Assembly (NCBI GenBank): GCA_030584065.1
Contig: CP129489.1
Location: 3,205,497-3,269,496, forward strand
DNA length: 64,000 nt
Reading direction: 5' to 3'
Origin: Flavobacteriales bacterium
GTDB taxonomy: Bacteria > Bacteroidota > Bacteroidia > Flavobacteriales_F > PHOS-HE28
The notes beneath the pieces are model-generated. The model saw nothing but the letters and a program-made list of their open reading frames with translations. It had not been told where the DNA came from and ran no database searches. This document shows positions 1 to 9,942 of this stretch, one piece after another. Position numbers and translations under genes: made by a program. How positions within the stretch are numbered: the stretch's first letter is position 1; every line of letters starts with the position of its first letter.

Positions 1-1269
1 ACGGTAGCCCAAGAGGTCCTGCTCTTTCCCCCATGGCCAATGGACCGTCACCACGCCAGCGGTGTCTATGCTTCCCTTCAGGCCGATGGGTGGTGCGGGC
101 GCGACGGAGTCCGCAAGCACACCATATCCACTCATGGAAACGGAGGCATTGCCTGCGGTATCCACGGCCCACACCCTGAAATGGTTCTGGCCGATCAGGA
201 AGGAGGAGGTGTCCGTGAATTGCCGGGTGGAAGGTGGTAGCAGGTCCCGGTGCAAGGGCTGGTAGGCAGCATTGGTATGGTAGGTCTTCTCCACGCGGAA
301 GCCTTTCAGGTCCGCTGTTGTTCCGGGCAGATCCCAATACACCACCAGTTTGCCCTTCTCATCGTTCACGCGCTGCATCACTGGGTTCGGTGGCGCGGTG
401 CGATCGCGGCCCATCGCGGTCACCACCGGTGCTTCACTGCTGATCATCCCGAAAGGCGTGATGCCCAGCACCCTGTACTGGTAGGCAACATAGTCGCGAA
501 TGATGGTGGTGTCCGTATACGCATGGTGGGTGGCCGCACCGCGTTCATTGTCCATGGGCACGAAGGGCACATTGTTCAAGCGCTGCCAGGCGCCGGTCCC
601 TTGTCGGCGTTCGATCCAGAAGGCGCTGAACGAACTCTTCACCTGCTCGCGCTCCCAGCGCAGGGTGATTGTGTGTTCCTTCTCCTGCGCGCTGAGCGCG
701 GGCCCATGCGGTATGGTATGCGCACCGTCTTTCCGGTCGATGGCGATCATGGCCGTGTCCGCTTGTTGGGGGTCCAGTGTGATCACCCGGTACAGGTAGT
801 AGCCGGTCGCGCTCATGTTCTTGTCCACCCAACGATAGCCAAGTGCATTGGCGATCTCGGGATCGATATCGGCATACAACGCACACAGCGACCAGCGCAT
901 GGTGGCCTGGTCGGCGGCGTCCATCTGCGCGCGCACATCACCGGTGTTGGGTCGTATATCAGCGCCATAAAGGGCTTGTGCGATGATGGGTGCATGGCTG
1001 TTGGCAGCGAGGCGTTGTTTCAATGCCTCCAAGGACATTGGTTTGAGCGTGTCGGCATTCAGTCGTTGGACCTTCCGCTCTGGAGTGGCCACGTCCACAC
1101 GTTCGATACGGCAGCCGTAGCGGTTGAAGCGCTCCCAAGCCTGTACGCTGCTAGGTGCCCAGCGCACGATGACGGAATCGGCGGTGTTGAAGGCCGTGGT
1201 CTGTAAGCTTTGACCGGCGACCGTTCGGCAAAGTGCGAAGCAGAGGAGGGCAAGGATGGAAGGGCGCAT
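1..1269 (-). CDS. Fibronectin type III-like secreted protein (3' end beyond window)
   Basis: The frame is open from an ATG at 1269 to base 1, so at least 423 codons are present and the C-terminus is missing. A short hydrophobic leader (MRPSILALLCFALCRTVAGQ) precedes the mature part. The body has beta-rich stretches of fibronectin type III character, for example around 'VIVRWAPSS', 'YYLYRVITLD', 'VYWDLPGT' and 'HFRVWAVDTAGN'. The start lies 2 bases after the stop of the preceding giant gene, so the two are almost certainly cotranscribed and translationally coupled. It is probably exported and may interact with the barrel and the giant protein of the same operon. That role is inference from context. 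A T9SS or other sorting signal cannot be judged because the end is missing. Confidence 0.75.
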   Translation of the reverse strand, partial: MRPSILALLCFALCRTVAGQSLQTTAFNTADSVIVRWAPSSVQAWERFNRYGCRIERVDVATPERKVQRLNADTLKPMSLEALKQRLAANSHAPIIAQALYGADIRPNTGDVRAQMDAADQATMRWSLCALYADIDPEIANALGYRWVDKNMSATGYYLYRVITLDPQQADTAMIAIDRKDGAHTIPHGPALSAQEKEHTITLRWEREQVKSSFSAFWIERRQGTGAWQRLNNVPFVPMDNERGAATHHAYTDTTIIRDYVAYQYRVLGITPFGMISSEAPVVTAMGRDRTAPPNPVMQRVNDEKGKLVVYWDLPGTTADLKGFRVEKTYHTNAAYQPLHRDLLPPSTRQFTDTSSFLIGQNHFRVWAVDTAGNASVSMSGYGVLADSVAPAPPIGLKGSIDTAGVVTVHWPWGKEQDLLGYR

Positions 1270-1271
1270 GA

Positions 1272-4200
1272 TCAAGGTGCTGTTTGCATGACGCCACTGC
1301 CCGGCGGTGAGAGCGGTGACTGGCTCACGGGTGCCACTGGACCCAGCGTGTGGTTGAACACCGCTTCGCCGTGGCTAACCGCCGCCTGCTGGTTCCAGTC
1401 GGTGAAGGGCATGCATGTGGGTGGAGGGTGGAAGCTGAAGCGCACGCGGTAGTTGCCGCGATAGGCGCGCTTGAACCCGGAGTTCTGGAAGCGGATGACC
1501 ATGCTGCGGAGAGGCTCCTGCATCGTTCCGTAATCCTCAGCGGGCGGCGGTGGTGCTTGCAGAGGGCCACAGTTCGCGATGACGTCGGCTGTGATCGTGA
1601 GCAACCGTTGATGGTCGTTGCGTACCACAATGGCCGTGGTGTGGTCCAGCCGCACGGATGCTGTAGAAGCCCCGGTGCTTACTGCGAGGTTGTTCGTGTT
1701 CTGGGCCACAAGGCCATTGGCGGGTAACGGCACGGTCTCGTCAGGTGTGAGCGGCTGTCGGGTCGGGTTTCCAACGCGCCATTTCACTGTCTGGAACGGC
1801 GGGATCCCCGGAGCGGAAGGTGTATCGCTGTGGCGCGGTACACCGAATGCGTTATAGGTGACACTGCGCATCAGATCGATGGAGCTGCAATTGCGTGCTT
1901 CGATCTCCGCGTAATAGTCATACAACACGGGGTCGCTCCATTGCATGGACCATACATCGGTCAACGCATCGCTGAGAGAGATCAGCGGGGGTAGAATGAA
2001 GCTGGTGTTCTGGGGTGAGGTATAGCCGTTGACATCGAACACATCGAAGGACTCACCTTGGAGATCCGGGCGCAGTGTCTCCCTAGGTGGTGTTGCGCCA
2101 TCGCTTTCGAGGAAGGTGGTGCTGTTGGTGAGCGCGGCCGCCTTGGCAGCGATGGTGTTGTGCGCCGATGTGCGGAAGTAATAGGTGAAGAGCAGCTTCT
2201 CGTTCGCCCTCACGGAGTACCCGGTCAACCTTCGCTGCCGAAGGTGGAAGGTGTGGCCTTGTTGACTGGTGGTGCTCGTGCTGCTGGATGCGGTGGACAT
2301 CATGCCCAGGTCGGCCAACGGGACGTACGCTTGTGGCCCGGTGCCAGACTGCACCAGACTATCCCGGTAGATCACCTGCGCCACATAGGTCTTGCTGTTC
2401 AGCAATTGCGGCAATGCGAAGGAGAGCGTGGTCGGTGTGTTCTCGTTCAGGTAAGGCGCAATGGGGCAGGTGATCGTTGGCCCGCCGGCGAGCGGTGTCA
2501 ACATCATCTTGTAGATCCGGACCCGGCCCGCTACCGCCTGTCCGAAGATCGCATCCTGCCCGGACAGATCGGCCTTGCAATGGATGATCGCGGAGCGGCA
2601 TTCGTCCTGAAGCACATAGCGTTGGCCGATGAAGGGATAAGTGTACAGCAGGTCCTGTTCGCGGATCTCCTTCAAACCTTCGCCGGTCTTGAACGTGACG
2701 GTGGTGTCCCAAATGGCCTGCTCACCTTGGGTGATTGCCGTTGCCCAAACACCTTCGCTGTTGCGCTCTTCTGCACGCAGCCGCACGTTGAACGTGTATC
2801 TGGTCAGTGGGTCGAGGTAACGAGAGGGGATGGCCAGGACTTGATCCTTCGAAGGAGCTATCGCCTGGGTGGTCTGCTGTTCGCTACCCGACTTCTTCAA
2901 GCTCACACCATCGAGCACCAATCGGAACGTACGCCAGTATGAGCTTCCATTGGAGCGATATTCCTTCATGTTGAACGGTGTGTCGAGCTTCATGTTCAAC
3001 GCTACTTCACAATTCACGCCCACATCCACGGGTGTGCTGCCCGGTGTGATGCCGTCGTTGTGTCGTGGAGTGATGTCGCCTATGGGATCAAGACCTGCTA
3101 AAGCGCCCGCACCGAAATTGTCGCAGGGATGGCCCGCGGAGAACGGGAAGTTGAACGATCCGTCGATCATTCCGCCCAGGATGCTGTAGCGTCCGCCCAC
3201 TTCGCCCCGTACCCAGTTGGGGTCCGCGAAGCCTCCTTGCAGCAGGGTTGCGGCAGCGATGTTCATGATCTCAAAATCGCCCTCGGCGAACCACACGTCC
3301 ACATGAAGGCTCACACTTCCGCCGAGGTAGGCGAATACTTGACCGGTGGCGTAGAATCCCGCAATGCCTGGATCGGCGATGCCCTCACAGGTCATGTTGG
3401 CGGCTGAAACGAAGGCCATGTCGAAGCCCAGGCCTGCTTGCAAATGCATGCGGAGGAGGTAGAAGTCGAACTGCTGGTCCAGGGCACCACGCGCGCCGAA
3501 TGCGATGCCATTCGCTTCATCCACGCCAGCAGGCCAGTTGAAGTCGGTGCTGCCGAGCAACGCGAGCACGGCGGCTGAGTCCGGTGGCAGCGGATCGGGG
3601 AGCCCTTTGCCTACCATGAAATAGCTGGTGGTGGAGAACAGACCGAGGAAGTCCAGCCCCACCGGCGTCTGCGGTGTGCCCACGAAGAGGTGCCAGGTAT
3701 CGGGCGTGATCAACAATTCTGCCGCACCTGCGAGGTCGTCCGGCCCGGTCCCCGTGACAAGGCCGCTGCCGATGGTGACCTTCATGGCGAAGTTGGCCTG
3801 GAAGACATCATTGGGGAAGTCGAAGGTGATCTCCGCGCTGCCACGAATGGGCACGTAGGTGCGATCGTTCCGTTCGCTCATCATGTACACGTTGCCGTTG
3901 AGGAAGGCCGTGTTCACGCCACCGCTTTCGCTGAAGGACATGCCAGCTGTGAGATCGCCATTGTACGCGAGACCACTGGCGCCATCGCCGAAGATGACGG
4001 TGGCCTGGAATCCGAAGCTGATGGCGGCGTCGGGCACGAACCGGATGCTGGTGAGCGTGAGGCCAGGAGTGTAGTCGTCATCATCCTGAGCGGCGATCGT
4101 CGCTTGTGTAACCTGTTGTGCGCTCGGCAGGTCAGTGGTCCGGCGCATATGGTACCACGCACCACCACCGAAGCCGTACACGTTGAAAGGTTGCCCGGGC

Positions 4201-7200
4201 GAGAAGCCACCCTCCTTGGCGAACATGGCATCGGCGTACCAGTAACGCATGCTGTTCACCGTTCCGAATTGCGCGGCGGCACGCACTTGCAAAGCCCCTT
4301 TCATGAACCAGGCGTTCACCAGCCCGTTGATGCCGTTGCCATAGACGGGATCATCGTGGTACCAGCGCAGGCCACCGATGATCTTCACCGCACCGGTCTC
4401 GCCGGTCACACCGATCGAATCCAACTCGATGCTGTGATGGCCCCATTGGTGGATGGCCGTGGTGTTGAGCTGCCCGAGCACCGCGATGCGCGTGGTGGCC
4501 ACGAAGATGTTGGTCTGCCCGCTTAGGTCCAGGTTGATATCGAACCCGATGCCTGCCATCACGCCCCCTTCGGAATTGCGCCGTTCGGTGGTCACCCGGG
4601 TGATGCTTACCGGGAAACCGCCGGAACTTCCGCCGGAGCTGTCTTCCTCGTCATCCAGTTCCGGACTGTCATCCGCCAGGAATTTCTGCGGGCTCACAAG
4701 CGAGAATACACCGCTCTGGTCCACGTTCGTGTACGGGTCGTTGGTCTGGAAGTAGAGTTGTTGGAAACCGATGTCGCGGAAGTTGATCTTCAGTTGAGCG
4801 GGTGCGTTCACATCGATGCTCAACTTCCCGTTCAGTTCGGCACGCGCGCTGTTGCCGGTGCTGGCATCTCCGAAGATGGCGCGCACGGTGCTGGTTTCGT
4901 GAAGTTCGGCGTGCGCCACGTACATCGGAACGTTCAGCGTACCATCCGGGTGCAGCAGGAATTCCATGCGCACATCCTCCGTCTGCGGATCGTGCTGGAT
5001 CATACCGGTGTACACGAGCAACGTATCGGTGAAGGGCATCTTGATGCGTCCTTTGAATCCGCCTTGGCTGAAGGTGTTCACCACGATGTCCATCTGCAAC
5101 GTGTCAAGCGAGAAACCCCAACCATCGAGGTTGCCTTCGTTGGCGTCGAGGATGTTGGCCACCTTGAACTGCGCCGAAACACCTGTTCCGAACTCGTAGA
5201 TGAAGTCGTCCACCTGCGCGGTGACGCGACCGGTGCCTTGGAAACGTTCGATGGTCGGTGGCAGGCGCAGCATGGTGCGTTCCACGTACACGCCGGTCCA
5301 CGCGGGATCCACGGTGCCATCCTCCTGCATGTGCGCGCTGGCCAGGAAGTGTGCAGGTGGCAACTGCATGTCCGGTGGGTTGGTGTAGCTCGCCAGATCG
5401 ATCCACGCTTCCTGGACATCGAATCCCCAACTCTTCGCCTCATTCAGATGGAAGGCTGTGTTCATGTCCATGCGACCCATGAGACCACCACGTCCGGTGC
5501 GCACACGTAGCGCACCGATCACTTTACGCGGTCCATCTTCGCCGTTCGCGAGGTCTTCGCGCAGCTTCTCACGGCTGAAACGGTATTCCGCATCGAACGT
5601 CACGGCGCGGAAGCCGTTGCAGTCCCACGCCACGAAGGTGCCGCTATCCTGTACGGTGGTGAAACCGTCGGAGAAGCGGGCGCCTTTGAACTTCAATGTG
5701 TCGTCGCCGAGGTCGATGTTAAGGTCGCTCAGTAGGTAGAGCGTGGCTTCTTCGGTGAGGTCGCCGAAGCCGCCTGGGTGGAAGGGCATCGCCATGTTGC
5801 CCAAGCTGAGCGAGGTGCCCAGTTCATGCACGGGTAAGGACATGCCTGCGTTCATCCGCGCGATGGAGTCCGTGAACTGCATGCCAAGGATGCCGATGAC
5901 CACGCGACCGATGCCTGGTACTTCCTTATCCACGCCGAGCGGCAACCCCATGGGTGCAGCACCGCTGAATTGGCTGATCAAACGGCCGGCGGTATTCAGG
6001 TAGTCGTCCAACGCCTGCGCAGCTTGCGGACTGAAGCCCGCTGCCAACGAGCCACCTTGGATGAAGGCCGGCGGGATCACGCCTTCGTTGTCGTACAATG
6101 CGTTCACTTCGCCCTGATACAGCCGTTTGTTCGCGTTGATGAGCGCCTGGCTGAACCGGACACGGAGCAGCGCGTCCATCACTGGCACGGAGATCAAACC
6201 TTCGCCAGAAGCCAGGTTGCCAGCCCCGTGCAGGATGCTGGTGATGCGCATGTGGAACTTGCCCACCTGCACCGAGTCGCCCACCTGGGTGGTATTCACG
6301 GCGTTGCGCTCAATGATGGGCGTTGGTGCGCGTCGGCTTTCGGCCAGGCATTCCGCTGCGGGGATCTCTTCTTCTTGCGCCGCTCCTCCACCTCCGTCAG
6401 TGTCCCCGTCCTCTGGTTCGCCGATGGTGAAACTATACGTGGGACCAGCGCGGTAGTGAGCGCTGAACGCGTTGTTGTGGTCGGTCACCCAGACGATACG
6501 CCAGTAATAGGTGCCCTCCGCGTTCGGTGTGAAATCGTAGGTGACCTCCTTGTACAGTTCGGCCAGCATGCAGGGCAGGTCGCAACTGCTGTTGAGCAGG
6601 CTCAATGTGTTCCCGATACGCTCGCTGTGCGTGGCTTCGGTCTGGTCGAAATCAGCGGTCCTCGAAACATCGATGCGCCAGCGTTGGTAGATGCGGCCGT
6701 CGGTCTGGGTGCTCAGCCCATCCACGTTCTGGATGATCGGGAAGGGCGGAAGCAGGCTTACTGGTGGTTCGGCGGTCTTGAAGCGCAAGGGCACAGCGGC
6801 GAAGCCGGACTGTTCTGCATTACCGCCGTTGCGTGGCAGCACGGCTTGGTGCGCGGGGCTGATCATGCGTGGCGTGCCCATGCCGGAGGCGAACCCTCCA
6901 TCGATGTATCCGCTGATGGGATCACCGTTGTCTGGGCTCAGCGTGATCTGTGCGTTCATCACGTGTTCCTCGCCGCTCTCGAAGTACATCACGCTCTCTT
7001 CTCCAGGCCGTTTGTACACGTTGATGTGGCGCGCTTGGTCCTCGGTCACAGGGGTGCCAAGCACATCCTCCTGCGACTCGCGCGGCCCATCGGCCCAGAT
7101 CACCTCGCGTTGGTAAGTGGCTTGTTCACCGCCCACATGGATCAACGTGAGCTCGCTATTGAACTGTGTGATGTCATCGCGGTACGGATCGAAGCGGGCT

Positions 7201-8156
7201 ACGATGGGCAGGAAGTCCCAGGGGAGCGTATCACCAACGACAGGAAAGGCGAACGAGAAACCGGCATCGCCGCTCCACGTGAAGGTGCAGGGCTCGGACC
7301 AGCCATCGTTCTGGAACACATGCACTCCGCTCACGTCCACCGCGCGCACGTACCACGCGTACCGACGACCGGTCAACAACGCGGGCATGAGCTGTGTATA
7401 CAGCACCTGCGCACTCATCACATCATCCTCCCAGACCGGATCATTGGAGCTTTGCAAAGCCGACAGGGGATCGATGGCGTTCTCCTCTGACAGCAGTACG
7501 AGTTTGAAGTGGTACTGCATGATGGCCCCCATCGGCGGACCGGAGGGTAGGATCCAGTTGAAGAGCAGCGATTGGGGTTGGGCACCCTGCACCATTTGGT
7601 CGCATGCCGGAGCGAGCAACTGTGGCGGTGGGGGATAGGCCACGGTGAATACATTGGAGCAGCCATTGCTGGGCGCACCTGCACTCAGCGGGGCGTTGGT
7701 GAAATAGTCGAATGCTTGGAGGCAGATCTGGTATTCACCTTCCGGGAGGAGCCCGAGCCGGATATCCTCTTCGGTGATGCCGGTATACTGGAGTTGGCCG
7801 CCTGCATTGGAAACGAAGGGTTGGAGGTCCGTGCCCGAGATCGCTGTGAACCCGACCGGGACGTTGAGCGGTGGAGCGTTCCACGGCTGGCCACCCTCGA
7901 TGATGACCGAGATGCTGCCATCCATGGTGCTGATGGAACCAGCGAGGTAGATATCGTGCGCAACGGCTCCTGGCAGATCGTTGTGGATCAAGACCGAGAT
8001 CTGCTGCGGGTTCTGGAAGTATTGTACGTAGCTCGCGGTGTACGGCGGGTTCACCGTGGTGCTCAACGTCAGCGGGTTCAGCTGAGCTCGCACGCCGATG
8101 ATGGTGAGGAGCGCGAGAGCGGTCAGCGAAGAGCGCAAGGCATCTCGGTAGGCCAT
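1272..8156 (-). CDS. Giant exported TANFOR-like protein (2,294 aa)
   Basis: I chose the ATG at 8156 because it gives a signal peptide (MAYRDALRSSLTALALLTIIGVRAQ) and lies 4 bases after the stop of the upstream barrel gene. A longer frame starts at 8189 but overlaps that gene. After the signal, roughly residues 25-220 resemble the TANFOR domain region of Bacteroidota proteins: 'PPYTASYVQYFQNPQQ', then an 'EGEYQICLQAFDY' segment and a 'GCSNVF' motif. One or more fibronectin-like modules follow ('RRYAWYVRAVDVSG', 'GTYYWRIVWVTD'). The middle (about residues 650-1700) is a long beta-rich region without a motif I can name. The C-terminal part again has FnIII-like segments. No T9SS sorting domain is visible at the end. 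It is likely a surface or periplasmic giant working with the barrel upstream. The molecular function is unknown. Confidence 0.8.
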   Translation of the reverse strand: MAYRDALRSSLTALALLTIIGVRAQLNPLTLSTTVNPPYTASYVQYFQNPQQISVLIHNDLPGAVAHDIYLAGSISTMDGSISVIIEGGQPWNAPPLNVPVGFTAISGTDLQPFVSNAGGQLQYTGITEEDIRLGLLPEGEYQICLQAFDYFTNAPLSAGAPSNGCSNVFTVAYPPPPQLLAPACDQMVQGAQPQSLLFNWILPSGPPMGAIMQYHFKLVLLSEENAIDPLSALQSSNDPVWEDDVMSAQVLYTQLMPALLTGRRYAWYVRAVDVSGVHVFQNDGWSEPCTFTWSGDAGFSFAFPVVGDTLPWDFLPIVARFDPYRDDITQFNSELTLIHVGGEQATYQREVIWADGPRESQEDVLGTPVTEDQARHINVYKRPGEESVMYFESGEEHVMNAQITLSPDNGDPISGYIDGGFASGMGTPRMISPAHQAVLPRNGGNAEQSGFAAVPLRFKTAEPPVSLLPPFPIIQNVDGLSTQTDGRIYQRWRIDVSRTADFDQTEATHSERIGNTLSLLNSSCDLPCMLAELYKEVTYDFTPNAEGTYYWRIVWVTDHNNAFSAHYRAGPTYSFTIGEPEDGDTDGGGGAAQEEEIPAAECLAESRRAPTPIIERNAVNTTQVGDSVQVGKFHMRITSILHGAGNLASGEGLISVPVMDALLRVRFSQALINANKRLYQGEVNALYDNEGVIPPAFIQGGSLAAGFSPQAAQALDDYLNTAGRLISQFSGAAPMGLPLGVDKEVPGIGRVVIGILGMQFTDSIARMNAGMSLPVHELGTSLSLGNMAMPFHPGGFGDLTEEATLYLLSDLNIDLGDDTLKFKGARFSDGFTTVQDSGTFVAWDCNGFRAVTFDAEYRFSREKLREDLANGEDGPRKVIGALRVRTGRGGLMGRMDMNTAFHLNEAKSWGFDVQEAWIDLASYTNPPDMQLPPAHFLASAHMQEDGTVDPAWTGVYVERTMLRLPPTIERFQGTGRVTAQVDDFIYEFGTGVSAQFKVANILDANEGNLDGWGFSLDTLQMDIVVNTFSQGGFKGRIKMPFTDTLLVYTGMIQHDPQTEDVRMEFLLHPDGTLNVPMYVAHAELHETSTVRAIFGDASTGNSARAELNGKLSIDVNAPAQLKINFRDIGFQQLYFQTNDPYTNVDQSGVFSLVSPQKFLADDSPELDDEEDSSGGSSGGFPVSITRVTTERRNSEGGVMAGIGFDINLDLSGQTNIFVATTRIAVLGQLNTTAIHQWGHHSIELDSIGVTGETGAVKIIGGLRWYHDDPVYGNGINGLVNAWFMKGALQVRAAAQFGTVNSMRYWYADAMFAKEGGFSPGQPFNVYGFGGGAWYHMRRTTDLPSAQQVTQATIAAQDDDDYTPGLTLTSIRFVPDAAISFGFQATVIFGDGASGLAYNGDLTAGMSFSESGGVNTAFLNGNVYMMSERNDRTYVPIRGSAEITFDFPNDVFQANFAMKVTIGSGLVTGTGPDDLAGAAELLITPDTWHLFVGTPQTPVGLDFLGLFSTTSYFMVGKGLPDPLPPDSAAVLALLGSTDFNWPAGVDEANGIAFGARGALDQQFDFYLLRMHLQAGLGFDMAFVSAANMTCEGIADPGIAGFYATGQVFAYLGGSVSLHVDVWFAEGDFEIMNIAAATLLQGGFADPNWVRGEVGGRYSILGGMIDGSFNFPFSAGHPCDNFGAGALAGLDPIGDITPRHNDGITPGSTPVDVGVNCEVALNMKLDTPFNMKEYRSNGSSYWRTFRLVLDGVSLKKSGSEQQTTQAIAPSKDQVLAIPSRYLDPLTRYTFNVRLRAEERNSEGVWATAITQGEQAIWDTTVTFKTGEGLKEIREQDLLYTYPFIGQRYVLQDECRSAIIHCKADLSGQDAIFGQAVAGRVRIYKMMLTPLAGGPTITCPIAPYLNENTPTTLSFALPQLLNSKTYVAQVIYRDSLVQSGTGPQAYVPLADLGMMSTASSSTSTTSQQGHTFHLRQRRLTGYSVRANEKLLFTYYFRTSAHNTIAAKAAALTNSTTFLESDGATPPRETLRPDLQGESFDVFDVNGYTSPQNTSFILPPLISLSDALTDVWSMQWSDPVLYDYYAEIEARNCSSIDLMRSVTYNAFGVPRHSDTPSAPGIPPFQTVKWRVGNPTRQPLTPDETVPLPANGLVAQNTNNLAVSTGASTASVRLDHTTAIVVRNDHQRLLTITADVIANCGPLQAPPPPAEDYGTMQEPLRSMVIRFQNSGFKRAYRGNYRVRFSFHPPPTCMPFTDWNQQAAVSHGEAVFNHTLGPVAPVSQSPLSPPGSGVMQTAP

Positions 8157-8160
8157 GGCA

Positions 8161-9861
8161 CTAGGTCTTGGGTTGGAACACGAACACATAACCGGCCAGC
8201 AGGCGTATTTCGGTGAATTCGCGGGAGGCCACGAACGTGGTACTGTTCAACAGGCCGTTCACCGTGAGTTGAAAGCGATGCATCGCCGTTACACGATACT
8301 GCCAAGTGGTGTTGGCGTTCACGGTGTTGCCCGCGTTGGCGCCATCCTGCAGGGCGGCGTTCCATGAAGCGGAGAGCGCACCGGTGAGCCTCTGCCTGGC
8401 CATGGTGCGGGAGATGCCGAATGTGGGCCCTACGAGGATGTAGCTGCTGATGGCCGAGGTGTTGCGGCTGAAGTTGATGCCCCCGTTCACCGAAAGGTTG
8501 TCTGCATTTCGGGTGCGATTGAGGAAGAGGTTGCCGTAGATCACTTCATTCTCGGCGGTGGCGAAGGTGTTGTAGGGATTGAGGTCCTGCAGTTGTTGCA
8601 GGCCACCGGTGAGGCTGATGGTGAACGTGCGGTGGCTGTTGGTGCGCACATAGCGCTGCGAAAGCGTCATGCTCCGGTTCACCTGTGCTACGCGGAACGT
8701 ATCGCTGAGCGCGCGCAGACCGGCTTGTTGTTCAATGCCGTAGTTGCTGAGGTTGATATCCGCACCGTACGTGCGTGAAGGGTTCCAGCTCACGTTGGCC
8801 GAGCCGATGCGACGGACCGAGGTGGCCATTTTGCGGCCGCTCAAGTTGTCCTGCTGCTGGCCGTAGCTGCCGCTCAGGCGTAGTTTGTTCTTCCACAGGC
8901 GGAGGCTCGGTGCAACGGTGATGGCGCGCAGATCGGCCGCTTGGTAGTAGGCGCCGAGTGAACGGTAGTCCGGATCCACTTGCTTCACTTCGCCGCGCAA
9001 GCTGAAGATCTTGTACGCATAGGTGAGGGAGGTGTGGCCGGCGAACAACAGTTTCGCACCCAGGCGTGGGTTGAAGATGCCCTGCAAGGAAGCGGGCACA
9101 TCGGTGGCCACGATGGCTGGTGCGCGCAGGTCCTCGTTCATGGCGCTGCCTCCTGCATCGAATTGCCAGGTGATGCGTTTGCCTAGAGTGAGTCTGCCGC
9201 TAACGCCGAGCGCCACGTTCTGTTTAGGTGCCGATGCGGGATCGTTGCTCACCACCTCGGGAATGGAGGTGGTGTCATCCTCGGCCTGGAAGACCATCAC
9301 GTCGAAGTAGTTCCGCCGGTTGCCTACACCCACCTTGACACCGTAGCCGGTGCGTTCGTAAGCCGGCCGTGGTGCGATGGAGGCGAGCGTATCCTGCGCC
9401 ACAGGCTTGTTGAAGCGGCCGTAGAACGCGGCGAAGCGGAACCCCTTCGGCTCCAGCTCCACGCCTGCGCCGAAGAACTGCACCCCGGCCATGGTGTACG
9501 GGTTGAAACGAATGCTGCGGTAGCCCAAGTGCAGCTTTGCCCACTTGTAATAGGGGCTCATGCCATAGCGGTTGAAGGGCTGTGTCCACGTGCGCTGTTG
9601 CGAACCCACGTTGAAGCTCACCGGCACCTGCCAGCCATAGAGGCTCAGGGTAACAGCACCGGTGGTGTTCCACCAGAAGGGCTCGTTGCGCGGGGTGCCG
9701 TCACCGCTGTAGAAGTAGGGCCCGCCCATCACCGAAAGGCTGCCGTTGATCCGCACCGGCTTCTCCTTGCCGATGGCGCCCAGGTCCTGTGCGGTAACGC
9801 TCAGCACCATGGCCCATGCGAGGAGGGCGGCTAGGAGGTGGTGCCGGGTACGACGGTACAT
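8161..9861 (-). CDS. Predicted outer-membrane beta-barrel protein
   Basis: The protein is 566 aa. The ATG at 9861 is preferred over one 33 bases upstream because it begins directly with a signal peptide (MYRRTRHHLLAALLAWAMVLSVTAQ). The mature part alternates polar and aromatic/hydrophobic residues with many short strands and turns, such as 'FRFAAFYGRFN', 'NVSWNPSRTYGADINLS' and 'LLAGYVFVFQPKT'. It ends in an aromatic-rich strand, as barrel proteins do. It is the first gene of a three-gene minus-strand operon with the TANFOR-like giant and the FnIII protein. A candidate promoter lies 30-65 bases upstream. I cannot name the family more closely. A porin or anchor for the giant protein is possible but inferred. 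Confidence 0.8.
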   Translation of the reverse strand: MYRRTRHHLLAALLAWAMVLSVTAQDLGAIGKEKPVRINGSLSVMGGPYFYSGDGTPRNEPFWWNTTGAVTLSLYGWQVPVSFNVGSQQRTWTQPFNRYGMSPYYKWAKLHLGYRSIRFNPYTMAGVQFFGAGVELEPKGFRFAAFYGRFNKPVAQDTLASIAPRPAYERTGYGVKVGVGNRRNYFDVMVFQAEDDTTSIPEVVSNDPASAPKQNVALGVSGRLTLGKRITWQFDAGGSAMNEDLRAPAIVATDVPASLQGIFNPRLGAKLLFAGHTSLTYAYKIFSLRGEVKQVDPDYRSLGAYYQAADLRAITVAPSLRLWKNKLRLSGSYGQQQDNLSGRKMATSVRRIGSANVSWNPSRTYGADINLSNYGIEQQAGLRALSDTFRVAQVNRSMTLSQRYVRTNSHRTFTISLTGGLQQLQDLNPYNTFATAENEVIYGNLFLNRTRNADNLSVNGGINFSRNTSAISSYILVGPTFGISRTMARQRLTGALSASWNAALQDGANAGNTVNANTTWQYRVTAMHRFQLTVNGLLNSTTFVASREFTEIRLLAGYVFVFQPKT

Positions 9862-9891
9862 GCTGGCCTTGGTGGATGATCCACGCTTGGC

Positions 9892-9926
9892 CAAAAGTGC
9901 CTGCGCCGTGCTGGCCCGGCAATACC
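9892..9926 (-). promoter_or_regulatory. Candidate Bacteroidota-type promoter of the barrel/TANFOR operon
   Basis: Read on the minus strand, GGTATTGCC (9926-9918) is followed after exactly 18 bases by CACTTTTG (9899-9892). This fits the -33 TTG / -7 TAnnTTTG layout. The same 18-base spacing occurs before four other genes in this window. The start codon is 30 bases downstream. Confidence 0.5.
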
Positions 9927-9942
9927 CCGTGTGTAGTACGCG

